Of a stretch of DNA of 64,000 nt, positions 1 to 12,175 are shown one piece after another. Positions within the stretch are counted from its first letter, which is position 1, and each line of letters opens with the position of its first letter. Below the pieces are notes generated by a model, which ran no database searches, was not told the DNA's origin, and saw only the letters and a list, made by a program, of their open reading frames with translations. Source of the DNA: Haemonchus contortus (lineage: Eukaryota > Nematoda > Chromadorea > Rhabditida > Trichostrongylidae); the NCBI GenBank assembly GCA_000469685.2, contig LS997567.1:13229974-13293973 (forward strand), written 5' to 3'. The translations under genes were made by a program, and so were the position numbers.

Positions 1-95
1 TCTATAGTTAGTCACAAACCTGTGCTTGAAACCGTCAAAAAGGTTGATAATAAATATTGTTAATGAAAATTACTACTGTGCTCGCCTGCAGGCCA

Positions 96-159
96 CGCGA
101 TCCCAGGAGCATGATAGAGTGTGGCCCGCTGGCGGGCCACGCGGTCGTCAATGGATTAA
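96..159. mobile_element. End of a truncated piggyBac-type element (TTAA at 156-159)
   Basis: The sequence ends in GGTCGTCAATGGATTAA, the reverse of the terminal inverted repeat seen at 2429, 6799, 8404, 16139 and 60600. Just inside it is the palindrome GTGGCCCGCTGGCGGGCCAC. The other end is not visible, so this is a truncated copy or one extending left of the window. Confidence 0.5.
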
Positions 160-280
160 GTCTGGGGAGCGGCTCATTTTGTCGAAGCATGTGGCTCATA
201 TGTGGATTTTTCCCGTTTGATGTGAAATCGTGTGGCAAAATGAGCTGCTCGTTCTTCACTTTTGATTCCTTCGTGATAAC

Positions 281-287
281 ATTGCAG
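281..287 (+). promoter_or_regulatory. Candidate trans-splice (or 3' splice) acceptor before the first ATG
   Basis: The bases ATTGCAG follow a T-rich stretch at 250-272 and lie seven bases before the ATG at 294. In nematodes such a site directly upstream of a start codon commonly receives a spliced leader. It could also be an ordinary intron acceptor if an upstream exon lies outside the window. Confidence 0.35.
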
Positions 288-293
288 ACTAAG

Positions 294-470
294 ATGTTGA
301 CATCGAAGGTACAATGTCATTGCAGTTTATTCTCGTTGTCCCAAGTTTCTTCGAAACTTGGGGAACTTTGGTCTAGCGCAAGAGAGAGTATCTTCGGAGA
401 GGATTACTGGATACCCTCAGATGCCAACGAGATCGTTTTGATCCCCCTTGATTTTCTTAGAGAGCATAAG
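294..470 (+). CDS. Candidate exon 1 of the PLA2G6-type gene
   Basis: The frame is open from ATG 294 and ends at donor AAG|GTTAGT (471). The 59 codons include '[20 protein letters not shown]' and '[18 protein letters not shown]', which look like protein rather than repeat translation. Upstream, the same frame runs into a piggyBac-type repeat end (96-159), so the coding part probably starts here. An internal acceptor (TTGCAG at 320-325) would give a shorter exon starting at 326. Phase 0 at the end matches exon 2. I see no convincing homology for this exon on its own. Confidence 0.42.
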
Positions 471-3400
471 GTTAGTTGGATATAATTTTATTTCATTATT
501 CGGTCATTGGTGCATACGCATGAAGCTGCGTATGGGAAATACCTGATAAAATGGAAAATTCCGAGTATGATAGAAAAAAGTTTCGAATAACTGTGTCGGT
601 GTCTCTGTTCCATTCGTTGCTCCGAGAATCACATACAAGCAGGTGCTTCAGTAATCGTTCGCCAATTTGCAAGGGGAGCACACTGGGGGCATTGAAAACT
701 ATATGTTTACAATATTATTTTTGAACGCTGGTCTCGAGTCTGCGTTCCAGATTATCGAAACAATTTGGTAAGAAACTTGCGGAGGCATGTCGTCCGTGTG
801 ATAGGAATTTTGTTGAACGGGTAAGTACAGTGCAGACTATGTCTGCTGTGAAGTGATGGCGTTGAATGTAGTACAATAGGCTCAAAGGATTACAGGTTGG
901 TATGCATTCTCGATGCATAAACACGTTTTACATTTCGTGTATAGTGTATACAACGCGCTAATCGCGTCTGATGGTTTGTCGCTGTTGGTGTGTCGGTATG
1001 CGTGTGTTTGACAGGAAATTCATATCTCCTGTTCTCGTGGACCTAGACTTTTTAAAGTCGTTGGGAATAAGGCGGCAAGATGTTATGCTTATCGTGGGAG
1101 ATAGGGCTAGACTTCGCCCACAGGAGGCGGTCCGTACGCGAAAAGAATGTTCGACCGTTAATTCATAATTCCTGTTCCCGTGGACCTGGAGCGTTCTCAA
1201 ATCTGATGGGAGTGCAGACGGCAGTATGCGAACATTTATGATAATTGACCAGGCTCCGCCCACGGGGGGGGTGAGACGTGAGCGAACAGTATTAGTCTGG
1301 ACATAAGGTGTTAGAATCTTGTAAGAGTACAGGCGGCAGGATTATATGCTAGGTGACGCTACCCGAGGGAGGGGAGGAGAACGGCGAAAATAAGTGAAAT
1401 GAGGGCGACTCGAGTGGAAATACGAAATCATAATGAATTAGGCGTAGAATGAATGAGGTTACCTAAACACACAGGATTTGAGCAAGGCTTCGCTCATGGC
1501 GAGCTAGCCCTCGCTAATTGCGACCAACGCCTTCAGGGAAATTGAGAGCGGTCTTTCGAAAAAAATGTGACATTGCCTTTTTCCGACTTAGAAGGACTTG
1601 CTTTCATTACAGTGAAGCCGAAATACGAAATGTTCGCTCAAATAATTTCCTTTATGTTAGATGCTATTTTCGTTTGGTCCTCATAAATGGCTGCAGCCGA
1701 ATCTCTTTGACATTTACTGTAACACCGTTTTCGTAAAGAATGAGCCTTTGGTTGGCCGTTACAAAGCACTATCATCCTCTTCCACTTAGTAGGAACAAGA
1801 AGTATTAGATTGCTTCACCTTTATATATGCCATTGTCCACAAAATCGTAACTATTTCGCGGACATCGGTCCTGTTTCTTCTTATTCATCCGACTATAGCC
1901 GCGTCTCCAGCACATCTCTAGAAAGTCCTCACAGCAGCTTTCCGGAGCTATAAAAAGATTAATGATTCCCAATTCTGGAAGGAAGGAAAAAAGAAAGAAT
2001 ACGGGAACAGTTATATATATATATACATATTTTCGATGAGCAATATTCTATTACACAATGATCAGGAAATGAGAATTCGGTTCGGGGTGATAGGTCATCG
2101 CTTGTTGTTTCTACAGCCCCACTCACCGTTTTTAAATCCCAAGGTTGTTATTTCGCGCTGTTTTTGGGGCTGATAATATCAGCTAAAGCCATCTCGCTTC
2201 ACGAAAAAAGTGAGATGGCTTGAGCTGATATCATCAGCCCCAAAAACATCGAGACTTGCCAATACCAAAAAAGAAAGGAAATATGTACACCAGTCTTATG
2301 ACTTCTGTCCAGTTTTGGGCGTTGCATAGATAAATTGATACGACCTCCGCACTTTCTTGCTACCCCAGTACTTACTCGGCCGTGACTTAAAATCGCCTTT
2401 CGGCATATCGAAACAAAACACTGCATCATTAATCCTTTAACGACGGCGTGGTGAGCCGAAGTTCTTTAATCGCGTGGGACAGCACGACCCATCGCTGAGC
2501 CGCAGTTTTCAATGGTTAGTTTTTTGATTATTATTTTTTTGAATTTTTTTAATCTGTTAGATTCAGAATCCTCAAGTACATACACGAAGTATACATACAG
2601 TATACGTACAGTATACATACACAAATACAAATACAAGTATACACGAAGTGCGTCGAGAAGTACATTACTAATTTCTACAAACTTCTGACAAATTCAATCA
2701 TTCTTCTGAAATCGCATTTTTTGTGCATTTTTTGGGAAACAGTCAGTGCAAAAATGATGGCACTAATGACTCATCAAGAAAAACTTTTTCAGGTTTGTAG
2801 GCTTTCTTGTAGTTCGCGTGTAACAATTCGAGGAACTTGTTGATCTTGTAAAGCCTGTTGCCATCGAATTCATTATTGTTGGCAAAATGAGGAGAGTTCA
2901 ATAATTGCTGGAATCGGGTTCTTGGCATCACTTTCCCAGCAATCGAGTGCCCACCAATCGCATGTTTAGTACTTCAATAATCTCTCAGCTTCGGCATCTG
3001 CTCCATTCCCATTTGTGCGCGTAATCCCATGAATTTTTTGATTTCGGCAGGACAAATATCTTGAAAATTAGAATCTTTTGCTCTCCCCGGTCTATTCGTT
3101 TTTCCCACAATGAGTGAAAGCATTTCCAGCATTTCGAATATAGTTCATAAAAGTCAATCGGTTAGTGGCAACTTTGTACACAATCATACGGACCAACTTG
3201 TTGAGTGAATACGGAGTCATCATGACCTTCTGCATCGTTAATGCACTCGTCTTCACTCTCGCTGTCTGATATTGGTAACGTCTCACTTTCCGTATCAGAT
3301 GCATTATCCGTAGGTGATACCAGGGCGTTATTGCGGAGAGAATCGTTTCTCAAAGTCTCCTCTATATCATCATCGGACTCGGCTATTAGTCTTTCAAAAC

Positions 3401-6400
3401 TAGTCTCCAAGTCATCTACAGCGGGCTGTTCCATTCCTGACTCCTGAAGCTATAGTATGCTTAAAACCAGGATTGATCAGAGTAGAAAACTGATACCTAC
3501 AATACCTGCCCAATTTATACCTGTTTGAAACCTAATGATGAGAAATAACCCTGAAAATGTGAAAATAGCTTGTCGCAGAAAAAGGAATGACCCGAAAATT
3601 CTCCTGTTCCGCGCGCCAGACGCAAAAAGGCACGCTGTCGTTGAAAAGCAGATTTGAAAGCAGCACCCAGAAATACGTATAGCAGTATAAGTCTCATTTC
3701 AAACAGCTGCCTTGACCTATGAACATTCCTTGGCGGACGGTGAGACGGGGAGATAGCCATAGGGGATCGCCGCCGTCTCTGTATATAGTCAGTGTGTATT
3801 TATGTGCATATGTATATGTGCATATATGCATATATGTGTGTGTGCGTACGTCTATATATGTGTATATACCGTACCGTCCAATGAAGTACATGTTTTCACT
3901 TCTTCAAACGTAACTTCCTCAAAACTCAAGCTTCCTGATGACGTTCTATCTTGTCGGCAGAAACATCGTGCGGCCTGCGAGCAACGATCCGCGTTTGGCT
4001 GCAGCCGAGATTCTTCGCAAAGTCAGATCCTGAAAAGCACAGTGAAGAACATACGGAAACCATCAAGGCAGAAAAGTTCTGAGTTGAGGAGGCACGGGGT
4101 GGTAACAGTAGTGAGGGTGGGAAATTTTTAGATATACAACAGGCTCCCCTCCTCTTGTATACTTACGGTCAAGACGGAAAGAGCTGTAGGGATCCGGAAC
4201 CAGATATTTTTGATGATAGCCATGTCGCAGTGATAAAAACAAGGTCTGGATTGTACGTGTCTCGTAAAAATTGGAAATCTTGTTACTCAGGTACCTAGTT
4301 GTTTTACGACCGCAGAAGGCGCACCTTGTTGTTACAACCACAAAAGGTATAATAATTGGTCGGAAATAAAACAGTTTAACAACGCTCACAGCCTCTCTCC
4401 AACTTTGCTCTATTGGCGTAGGTGATAAGCAGTAATGAACAACACCTGTTTTCCATGCACGGAAGAGTGCACTTTTTTACACCCCAACGATAGAAAGCCT
4501 CTTCTACGTGCGCCATAAAGTTGAAGCTTATGGGTGAGACCATGTAGCTGACGAATTCTTTTTGATTTGAAATCCTTATATGCCTGAAAAGGTGCTAGGT
4601 AACCTCTTGGGATGTTACACATATACATACAGAACCGTTCAGTGGATGTGCATTTTCACTTTTTCTATCACAACTCCATCAAAACACCGTCATTTTTTTC
4701 TGATTTTCCCACTGTGAATGCCTATCATTGAATATGACAAGAAAGCAAGTTTTCAATTGTTTAAGTGGACTGTGAAATATTTCGAAAGGCTTGACATACT
4801 TCCTCGGTCAGACACCATCATACCTGTATAATCTTTAATCTGTCTAAATTTCAAATTTCTCAACGCAATGATTTGTATAGCAGCGATGTTACAATTATGG
4901 CATTAATACCTTATTGCATAACTTTTTGCGTCAATGACCGCTCGACATCGGCGTGGCATGGACTCAGTGAGCTTGTCGATCTCCTCCTATGCGATGTTCT
5001 CCTAAGTGATTTCTTGTTGGATGAACTCTACATGCCGAAGGTCCTGAGACCTTCCAATTGACCCTCAGGCTTACTTCACAGATGTTCGATGGGATTCAGT
5101 CGGGAGACTGCGACGGCCACAACAGCAGAGAGACGTTGTTGTCGCAGAACCACTTGATGAGCAGCTTCGTTTTGTGTTTCAGGTCGTTCTCTTGTCTGAA
5201 AATGGAGCCTCTGCGAGCAGTACTGGAGATAAACGACAGATAATAGTCTCCATGATGTTGAGTTGGATCTCCGAACCCATCATACCCTCGAGCCAGTTAA
5301 GGAGGCCAGCTTTTCTGCTTGGATGGTATCTGCTACCGACAGGACATCACACGAACCTTATCCCATCCGTCCCAAAGAGCATAGACTTCGATTCATCGCT
5401 CCAGATGACCATACGCCACTAGTGAACAATCCAGTTTCAGGGGGGCGCGATTTACGCTTGGCCCCACTAGAGCTCCTCGCGCGCGCAGCATCGTTTCAGT
5501 ACCTTTCTGTTGAGCTGGACCAAATAAATTTGCAGTAGTCCACGGCTTCACCATTAATTAGTGCAAACCTCTTTACTATGGCAATGAAGCCCATTCGAGA
5601 TTAGGAATGTACCTCATAGTTCAACAATTTACTTGTCACACGTTCAAAATAAGAATAATTCCAAATTTTTCGATCCTAGAAGACGCAATCCTTCTGTAAA
5701 CGTGCATAGTTGGTCCTTTTTCACTTATGTTACTTATAAGTTCTTATTTCTCCCACTATGATGGTAGGCATGATGTTATAGCTCGTCTCGTCCGAAGGCC
5801 TCTTTATATTGACGCGTCAATCGCACCACACCCAGTTTTGTGAGCGTGAGCCCAGTTGGGGTGCTCTTGGCAGAGATCGGCGATTTCTTCACTGGACAAT
5901 GTCCAAGCAAACCGACGTTTCCACTGATGAGTTCGGTCCTTCGGACACATCCGTGGAGAGGTCGGTCCCTCGGGCGTTAATATCCTGCGAAGAATCTCGG
6001 CTGCAGCCAAACGCGGATCGTTGCTCGCAGGCCGCACAATGTTTCTGCCGACAAGATAGGACGTCATCAGAAAGCTTGAGTTTTGAGGAAGTCACGTTCG
6101 AAGAAGTTAAAACACGTTCTTCATTGGACGGTACGGTATATACACATATATAGACGTACGCACACACACATATATACATATATGCACATATACATATGCA
6201 CATAAATACACACTGACTATATACAGAGATCGTTGTCTACGGCGGCGATCCCCTATGACCATTTCGTCGTCTCACCGTCCGCCAAGGAATGTTCATAGGT
6301 CAAGGCAGCTGTTTGAAATGAGACTTATACTGCTATACGTATTTCTGGGTGCTGCTTTCAAATCTGCTTTTCAAAGATGCAATACGATTCTCTGCGCGAA

Positions 6401-9400
6401 GTTATTGAGGTGGTTTTAGGTGAGTGCTCAACACAAACAAGCACATAAACCATGGAAGGAACGTCCTAACAGTGTGGTAATTTGAGCAGTGGTAAGCGTG
6501 ACGCTTCATATGCGTGAGACCATGGTTCGAGTTCTGTGAGGGATGTGGTTTTTGCATTTTGCTGGGCGTTTCCCTCGAGAACGGAAAACCTTTAGGAGCT
6601 GTCTTTACCATCTTGAGCGGTCTTTTCGATGGTTGAGGTAGTTTGATTCCTATACAAATCATCCAATATGATCACATTTTTTTTTGCAGTTCAATTCAGT
6701 TTGTAATTCACCCTTCATTCACAGTGTGTTCAAATCGCGTACTAAACCGAACGGAAGACAGTGCTTTACAGGCGTCTCAAACTCACCTCTATGAGTGCTT
6801 AACCCTTTGACGACAGCGCGGCTCAACGGTGAGCCGCGCTATTTTAGTAGCGTGGGACAACGCGGCTCAACGGTGAACCGCACCCTTCTAATTGGTTGTT
6901 TTCCTTGATTATTAGTTTTACTTTGAGTTTTTTTGCATTTAATGGGTTTGCAATCACCAAATGACACTACGCACAAAGGGCTAAGAAAAACATAGCTAGT
7001 TTCTGAAAACTGCAATAATTTCTACATCTATTGCCTCCAGATTTGACTCGTCTTACAGGAGCGTAAACACTTCCATAGGCTCGAGTTAGCTGTTTGTAAC
7101 AGATTTTTCGAGAGCTTGCCCACCTTTTAACCTATCCTCAACTTTTATCAGCGCTCCTTTTCGCCTTTTCGAATGTCGGACAAGTGGGAGCTATGTTCCG
7201 ATAAGTCACTCTCTAGTAATCGGCACAGAGATGCATTCCTTGATTTAAGAGTTCGTCCATTAGTCATGAACACAGCAAATCAGCTGATGAATCCTTGCTT
7301 GTGGGCTATTACCGAAGTAAATCCCGAATCAAAATCCAAGTAAATCTTAGCCTCCCATGTGTAACACCTTCAAAAGTTACCTGATTTACACGTATTTCCA
7401 ACAAAATCATGAAAAATCGCTTGACAAAAAGTAAAAAATGTTCACACTAGAAAAATGTATGAACCGTGGGACAGCGCGGCTCAACGGTGAGTCGCGGAAG
7501 CGGAAAGCTTCGAAATGTGTCTGTCCCGCGCGCCAGATACGCAAAAAGGCGTGCTGTTGTCAAAAGGTTAAGAAACCAGCGAGCTACAGCAAAAGGGAAA
7601 TGAAATCAGTCAATCAAAAGGGAATGCAAAATAGACAAGTGATAGTAAACAGAGAGTAGAGTCGCGAGTGTGTACGCAGAAGTTGAGATCATGAGCACCT
7701 GCGCATATGGTTATACTTTTGAACATTTTACTGAACGACAAGAGACAGATGTAGTACAGACGAGACTTTCATCACTTCTGCTTGACAGGCTTGATAGCTA
7801 CATGACCTTCTAAAAATGCTCAACAGTTCACACCAGCAATATTTATGTAGGTAAGTGCCACCCTAATTTGAAGTGTTTGCCCATAATGAGCACTTCAGTT
7901 GCTCGGATCTCCAAATTCCACGCACGGCAGGAAAGAGTTCCTGCTTCGAGTAACGCACTATATTTCTACAGAAATCATGGATCAATAGCAACAGCTTTTG
8001 GCGTGATATTAAATGGCCATCGGTGAAAAGGCAAGAAGTATTTGTGAAAAAGCACCTCCTAGAAGGGATTGACACGTCCCTTTCCACTCTTATCGAGCTT
8101 CTTGAGGCTAAAAGTGGCGGTGTGTGCATTTTCTTCAAAAATCCGACCGAGAATGTGATGTACATAGGTAGATAACGAATTAGTAGTGACATTGTATGGT
8201 TTAGATAGGAATCAAACCACTCCAGGCATCGAAAAGGCCGCCGAAGGGGGTAAATTTAGCAAGTTTCGTCGTTCCTGGGGAAAACTCATGAAAAATTCAA
8301 AAGTCACGCCCGTCACGAAACTCGTTGTAAGGTCGCATGCATGTGAAGCGTCACGCTCACTGCTGCTCCAAATCACCGCTGTGAGCGCTGCTGCTTACAT
8401 GTCTTAACCCACTGACGACAATGCAGTCCACATGTGGACTGCCCTTTTATGGCCGTGTGGGTCGGTGCAATCCACATGTGGACTGCAGTTGTCTTTTTCA
8501 TTTTATTCATTTATATTTCCACTTTCTAACGATCTTTCGTTTTGATACATTAGAGCAGGCCTAAATGAAACTGCTAACCGCGTAGTCACAGGAAATCTTT
8601 TGGTTTTGCAATTCTAAAGGTTTTTTTCAAAGGAGTACATTACCTGTGGTGAATTCTTCGTTCGCCGAACAACGCCAGGGAACAAAAACGAAAAATAGAT
8701 ATTTTGAAAAAACGGTCGTCATAAGCATTTTCGCTATTATCGACCAAATGCAAAGCCTGTAAACCACTAGACCCTGTGTCGGTTCTGAAGACCAATAATC
8801 TCTCAATGTGAGTATTCTTACCAGATCCATTTGGAGGCATGTTCCAAAAAATTTATAAATTTTTTCCGTTGTTGATTCGCGTAAATGTATTCCTAACTGC
8901 GACAGCTTTTGCTTTGAAATACCCGTTGACTTTTGCTGTATTCAATCCAATATATTGTTTTGATATTGTTGTGGTATAATATTGCAAGAATAACTTGAAG
9001 TTATCGATTGGCTTTTCAACTCAAGACATCATTATATACGCTGTAGTCCTCATCGAGAGCGAATCTATCGTATTCTTTAATTTCGCCTGATCAAAAATCG
9101 ACACTGCCCGGGAGAAGCGCATGAGCTGCGTTACCCTCATCTTCTGCCTACTCCTTATCAGAATCGATCAGTAGGTACCAGAATTTGAGTTCTGCATACT
9201 ACTATCGTTAGCCATAACGACAATTTAAGAATTCAGATAAAATCGAAAATTCCCAATTTGAAATTCAGAAAATAGTCATGCTGGACCATGCAGTTCACAT
9301 GTGGACTGCAGTCGTGAGTGGACGGAAAGCGCGCCGTTCCCTCGCGGTGCTTTCCCAGCCAAACATGATTGTCGTTAATGGGTTAAGTGCTTATTTGCAT

Positions 9401-10992
9401 TAGAAACTGAAACCACTTCCAGAACTTCGTTCAGAGAATCTTTTGGCAGATTTGGAAAGCAGATTTGAAATCAGAATCTAGAAATACGTATAGCAGTATA
9501 AGTCTGATTTCAAATGAACACTTCGGCTTGGGATCCTTCCCTTGTGAAACGACTCCCTAGCTGAACCTACACCTGGGGCGGGGCGCGCGTAAAACTTGCT
9601 AGAGCGTTCAAATTTGGAGAGGACGCAGTGAGCAAGATAGGAACGCTAACGACAGGTAGCAGCTGTACACTACGCCCAAAGAAGGCTAGGCGTGGGCAAA
9701 AATATTTGTTTTGGACCTGAGGCGTTCAGATTTGATAAGGAAGCCGACGGCAAGATGGGAATACCAATCGCAGGTGGGGAACAAAACGGAAACTACAATA
9801 CAAATAGACAATCCTATCTGAAGGCCCTATGCGCCGTTAATTCACAACTAGACTCCCTTCACACAGCGTAGCCTTCACATGTGATAGGACGCTGTGGTAG
9901 CCTTCACATGTGATAGGACGCTGTGGTATGTGTTGTATGGATCTGTTGTGTGATTGACCGATCGATCGCAACTTTGTTTTCTTTAGTCCTTCAGTGTTCC
10001 AACTCTAGGAAAGTTGGAGAGACGTGGGATAATAGATGTAAACCTAGCGATCGATTAATATGAGCTGCTGCTAACTACTCATGTTGAAAGAGGAAAAGAG
10101 ACGGACCAATGATAGGTTTCAGTGAGGCATTTCAACCTTTAGATACAAGAAGAGGAGTCCGGCGTAAGCCGGGCTGTCTGTTTTATAAAGCACTCGCGTT
10201 TGTCTGTCTGTTTGTCTCGAAATTCGATATTACTTAACGAACACCTGAAGAGGTCGGGTCAAGTTTAGTATGGGTTGGGCATAGGACAAGACCAACAGAG
10301 CATGTGAGCTCAGCGGCACCCCGCCTACAGGGAGCGGGACATGCGCCGGAGTTGAGCGGTGCCACGGGCAAAACTTAATTTGTTCTCAAAATGGACCAGA
10401 CGCCGGAAAAAATCAATAAGGTGAAGGATGGGTCAACAAATGAACTGAAGGAGACTCACAAGCGGTGGACGGTGCGTTCTTGCAATGGGTGTTACTATCC
10501 ACAAGTAGCTTCATAACGAGCCGTGGAGGCCTGAAAAAATGTCTGCAAAGCCTTATGCGTGCTGATCTTCTACCAACTTAGTAAACCCCGCCCACGATGG
10601 GCAGGGCGTGCGATACTTTCCACAACTAATCACAGCTCTGTCGAAAAGCGTTCTAGTACCCGGGAAAAGTTACTAGAGTGCATAAAACGAATGTTGTAAA
10701 ATCTTTGAGAGCTGGCGGGCTCGCACAGAGTGGACGGGGCTTATATCATGCGGGAAAAGAGGTTAGAGGTAATAGAGCAAATGTGCCCAAATCTTTGAAG
10801 TGGGTCATAATTCTGCTCCAAAAGACCAGGCATAGGGAAAAAATGGGAGTGAAAGCTAGGAGTAAGTCAACAAGTGAGACGAAGGAGATTTCCGCGGTGA
10901 GCTAAACGTCATTGTTGTAAGTATTAATATCAATATTAATAATAATAATAACAATAATAATAATATTATTATTGTTATTATTATCATGATTA

Positions 10993-11061
<69 letters not shown>

Positions 11062-11753
11062 TATTATTATTATTATTACTATTATTATTATTATATTATT
11101 ATTATTGTTATTATTATTATTATATTATTATTATTATTGTCATTACTATTGTTATTAATATTGTTATTATTATTGTTACTATTATTATTATATTATTAGT
11201 ATATTATTTTTTTATTATTATTTCGTTATTATTATATTATATTATCATATTATATAATTATATTATATTATACTATTATACTATATTATTATATTATATT
11301 ATTATATTACATTATATTATATTATGTTAATTATTATTATATTATTATTATTATATTATTATTATTGTTATTATTATTGTTATTATTTTTATTATATTAT
11401 TAGTATGTTATTTTTTTATCATTATTTCATTAATATTAAATCATATTATTATATTATAATATATTTTTATATTACATTATATTATACATATTATGCTGTA
11501 TTATTATATTATGTTATTATATTATATTATTTTATCATATTATTATATTATATTATATTATTGTTATTGTTATTATTATTAATTATTATTTTATTATTGT
11601 TTTACTATTATTTTATTATATTATATTATTATATTATAATATTATATTATTATATTAATTATTATATTATATCATTATATTATATTATTATATTATATAA
11701 CTATATTATATTATAATTATTATAATTATATTATTACTATATTATTATTATTA

Positions 11754-11790
<37 letters not shown>

Positions 11791-12139
11791 GTCATTATTA
11801 TTATTGTTATTGTTATTATTATTATATTATATTATTATATTATATCTTATGTTATATTATTATATTATTATTTTATATTATTATATTATGTCATTGTATT
11901 ATATTATTATATTATATTATATTATTATTGTTATTATTATTACTATTAATTATTATCATTATTATTATTTTAATACTGTTTTAGTATTATTCTATTATAT
12001 CATTATTTTATATTATGATATTATATCATTACATTATATTATTATATTATATTATTGTATTATATTACTATATTATATTATTAAATTATTACATTATTAT
12101 ACTATTGTATTATTATTATTATTATTGTTATTATTATTA

Positions 12140-12175
<36 letters not shown>

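Larger units (their letters stand above)
3638..6379 (-). mobile_element. Tc1-like element with ~385-bp terminal inverted repeats
   Basis: The left arm (about 3641-4025) and right arm (about 5990-6379) are inverted copies, both running from TTGAAAAGCAGATTTGAAAG through a GT/AT-rich stretch to the start of the transposase. A degenerate Tc1/mariner transposase on the minus strand fills the interior. The left end abuts the truncated piggyBac end at ~3646. A ~70-bp relic of the same terminus is at 9456-9522. The stretch 4030-4890 inside the element is unassigned. Confidence 0.65.

Noticed and set aside
3802..4131. Cysteine-rich small protein (CICICAYM... frame), repeated inverted at 5889-6203
   Set aside because: It is an out-of-frame translation of the GTATAT-rich inverted repeat of the Tc1-like element, not a gene.
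4063..4389. piggyBac cysteine-rich tail ('[13 protein letters not shown]', minus strand)
   Set aside because: A single short resemblance within the Tc1-like element with too few cysteines and no neighbouring domain.
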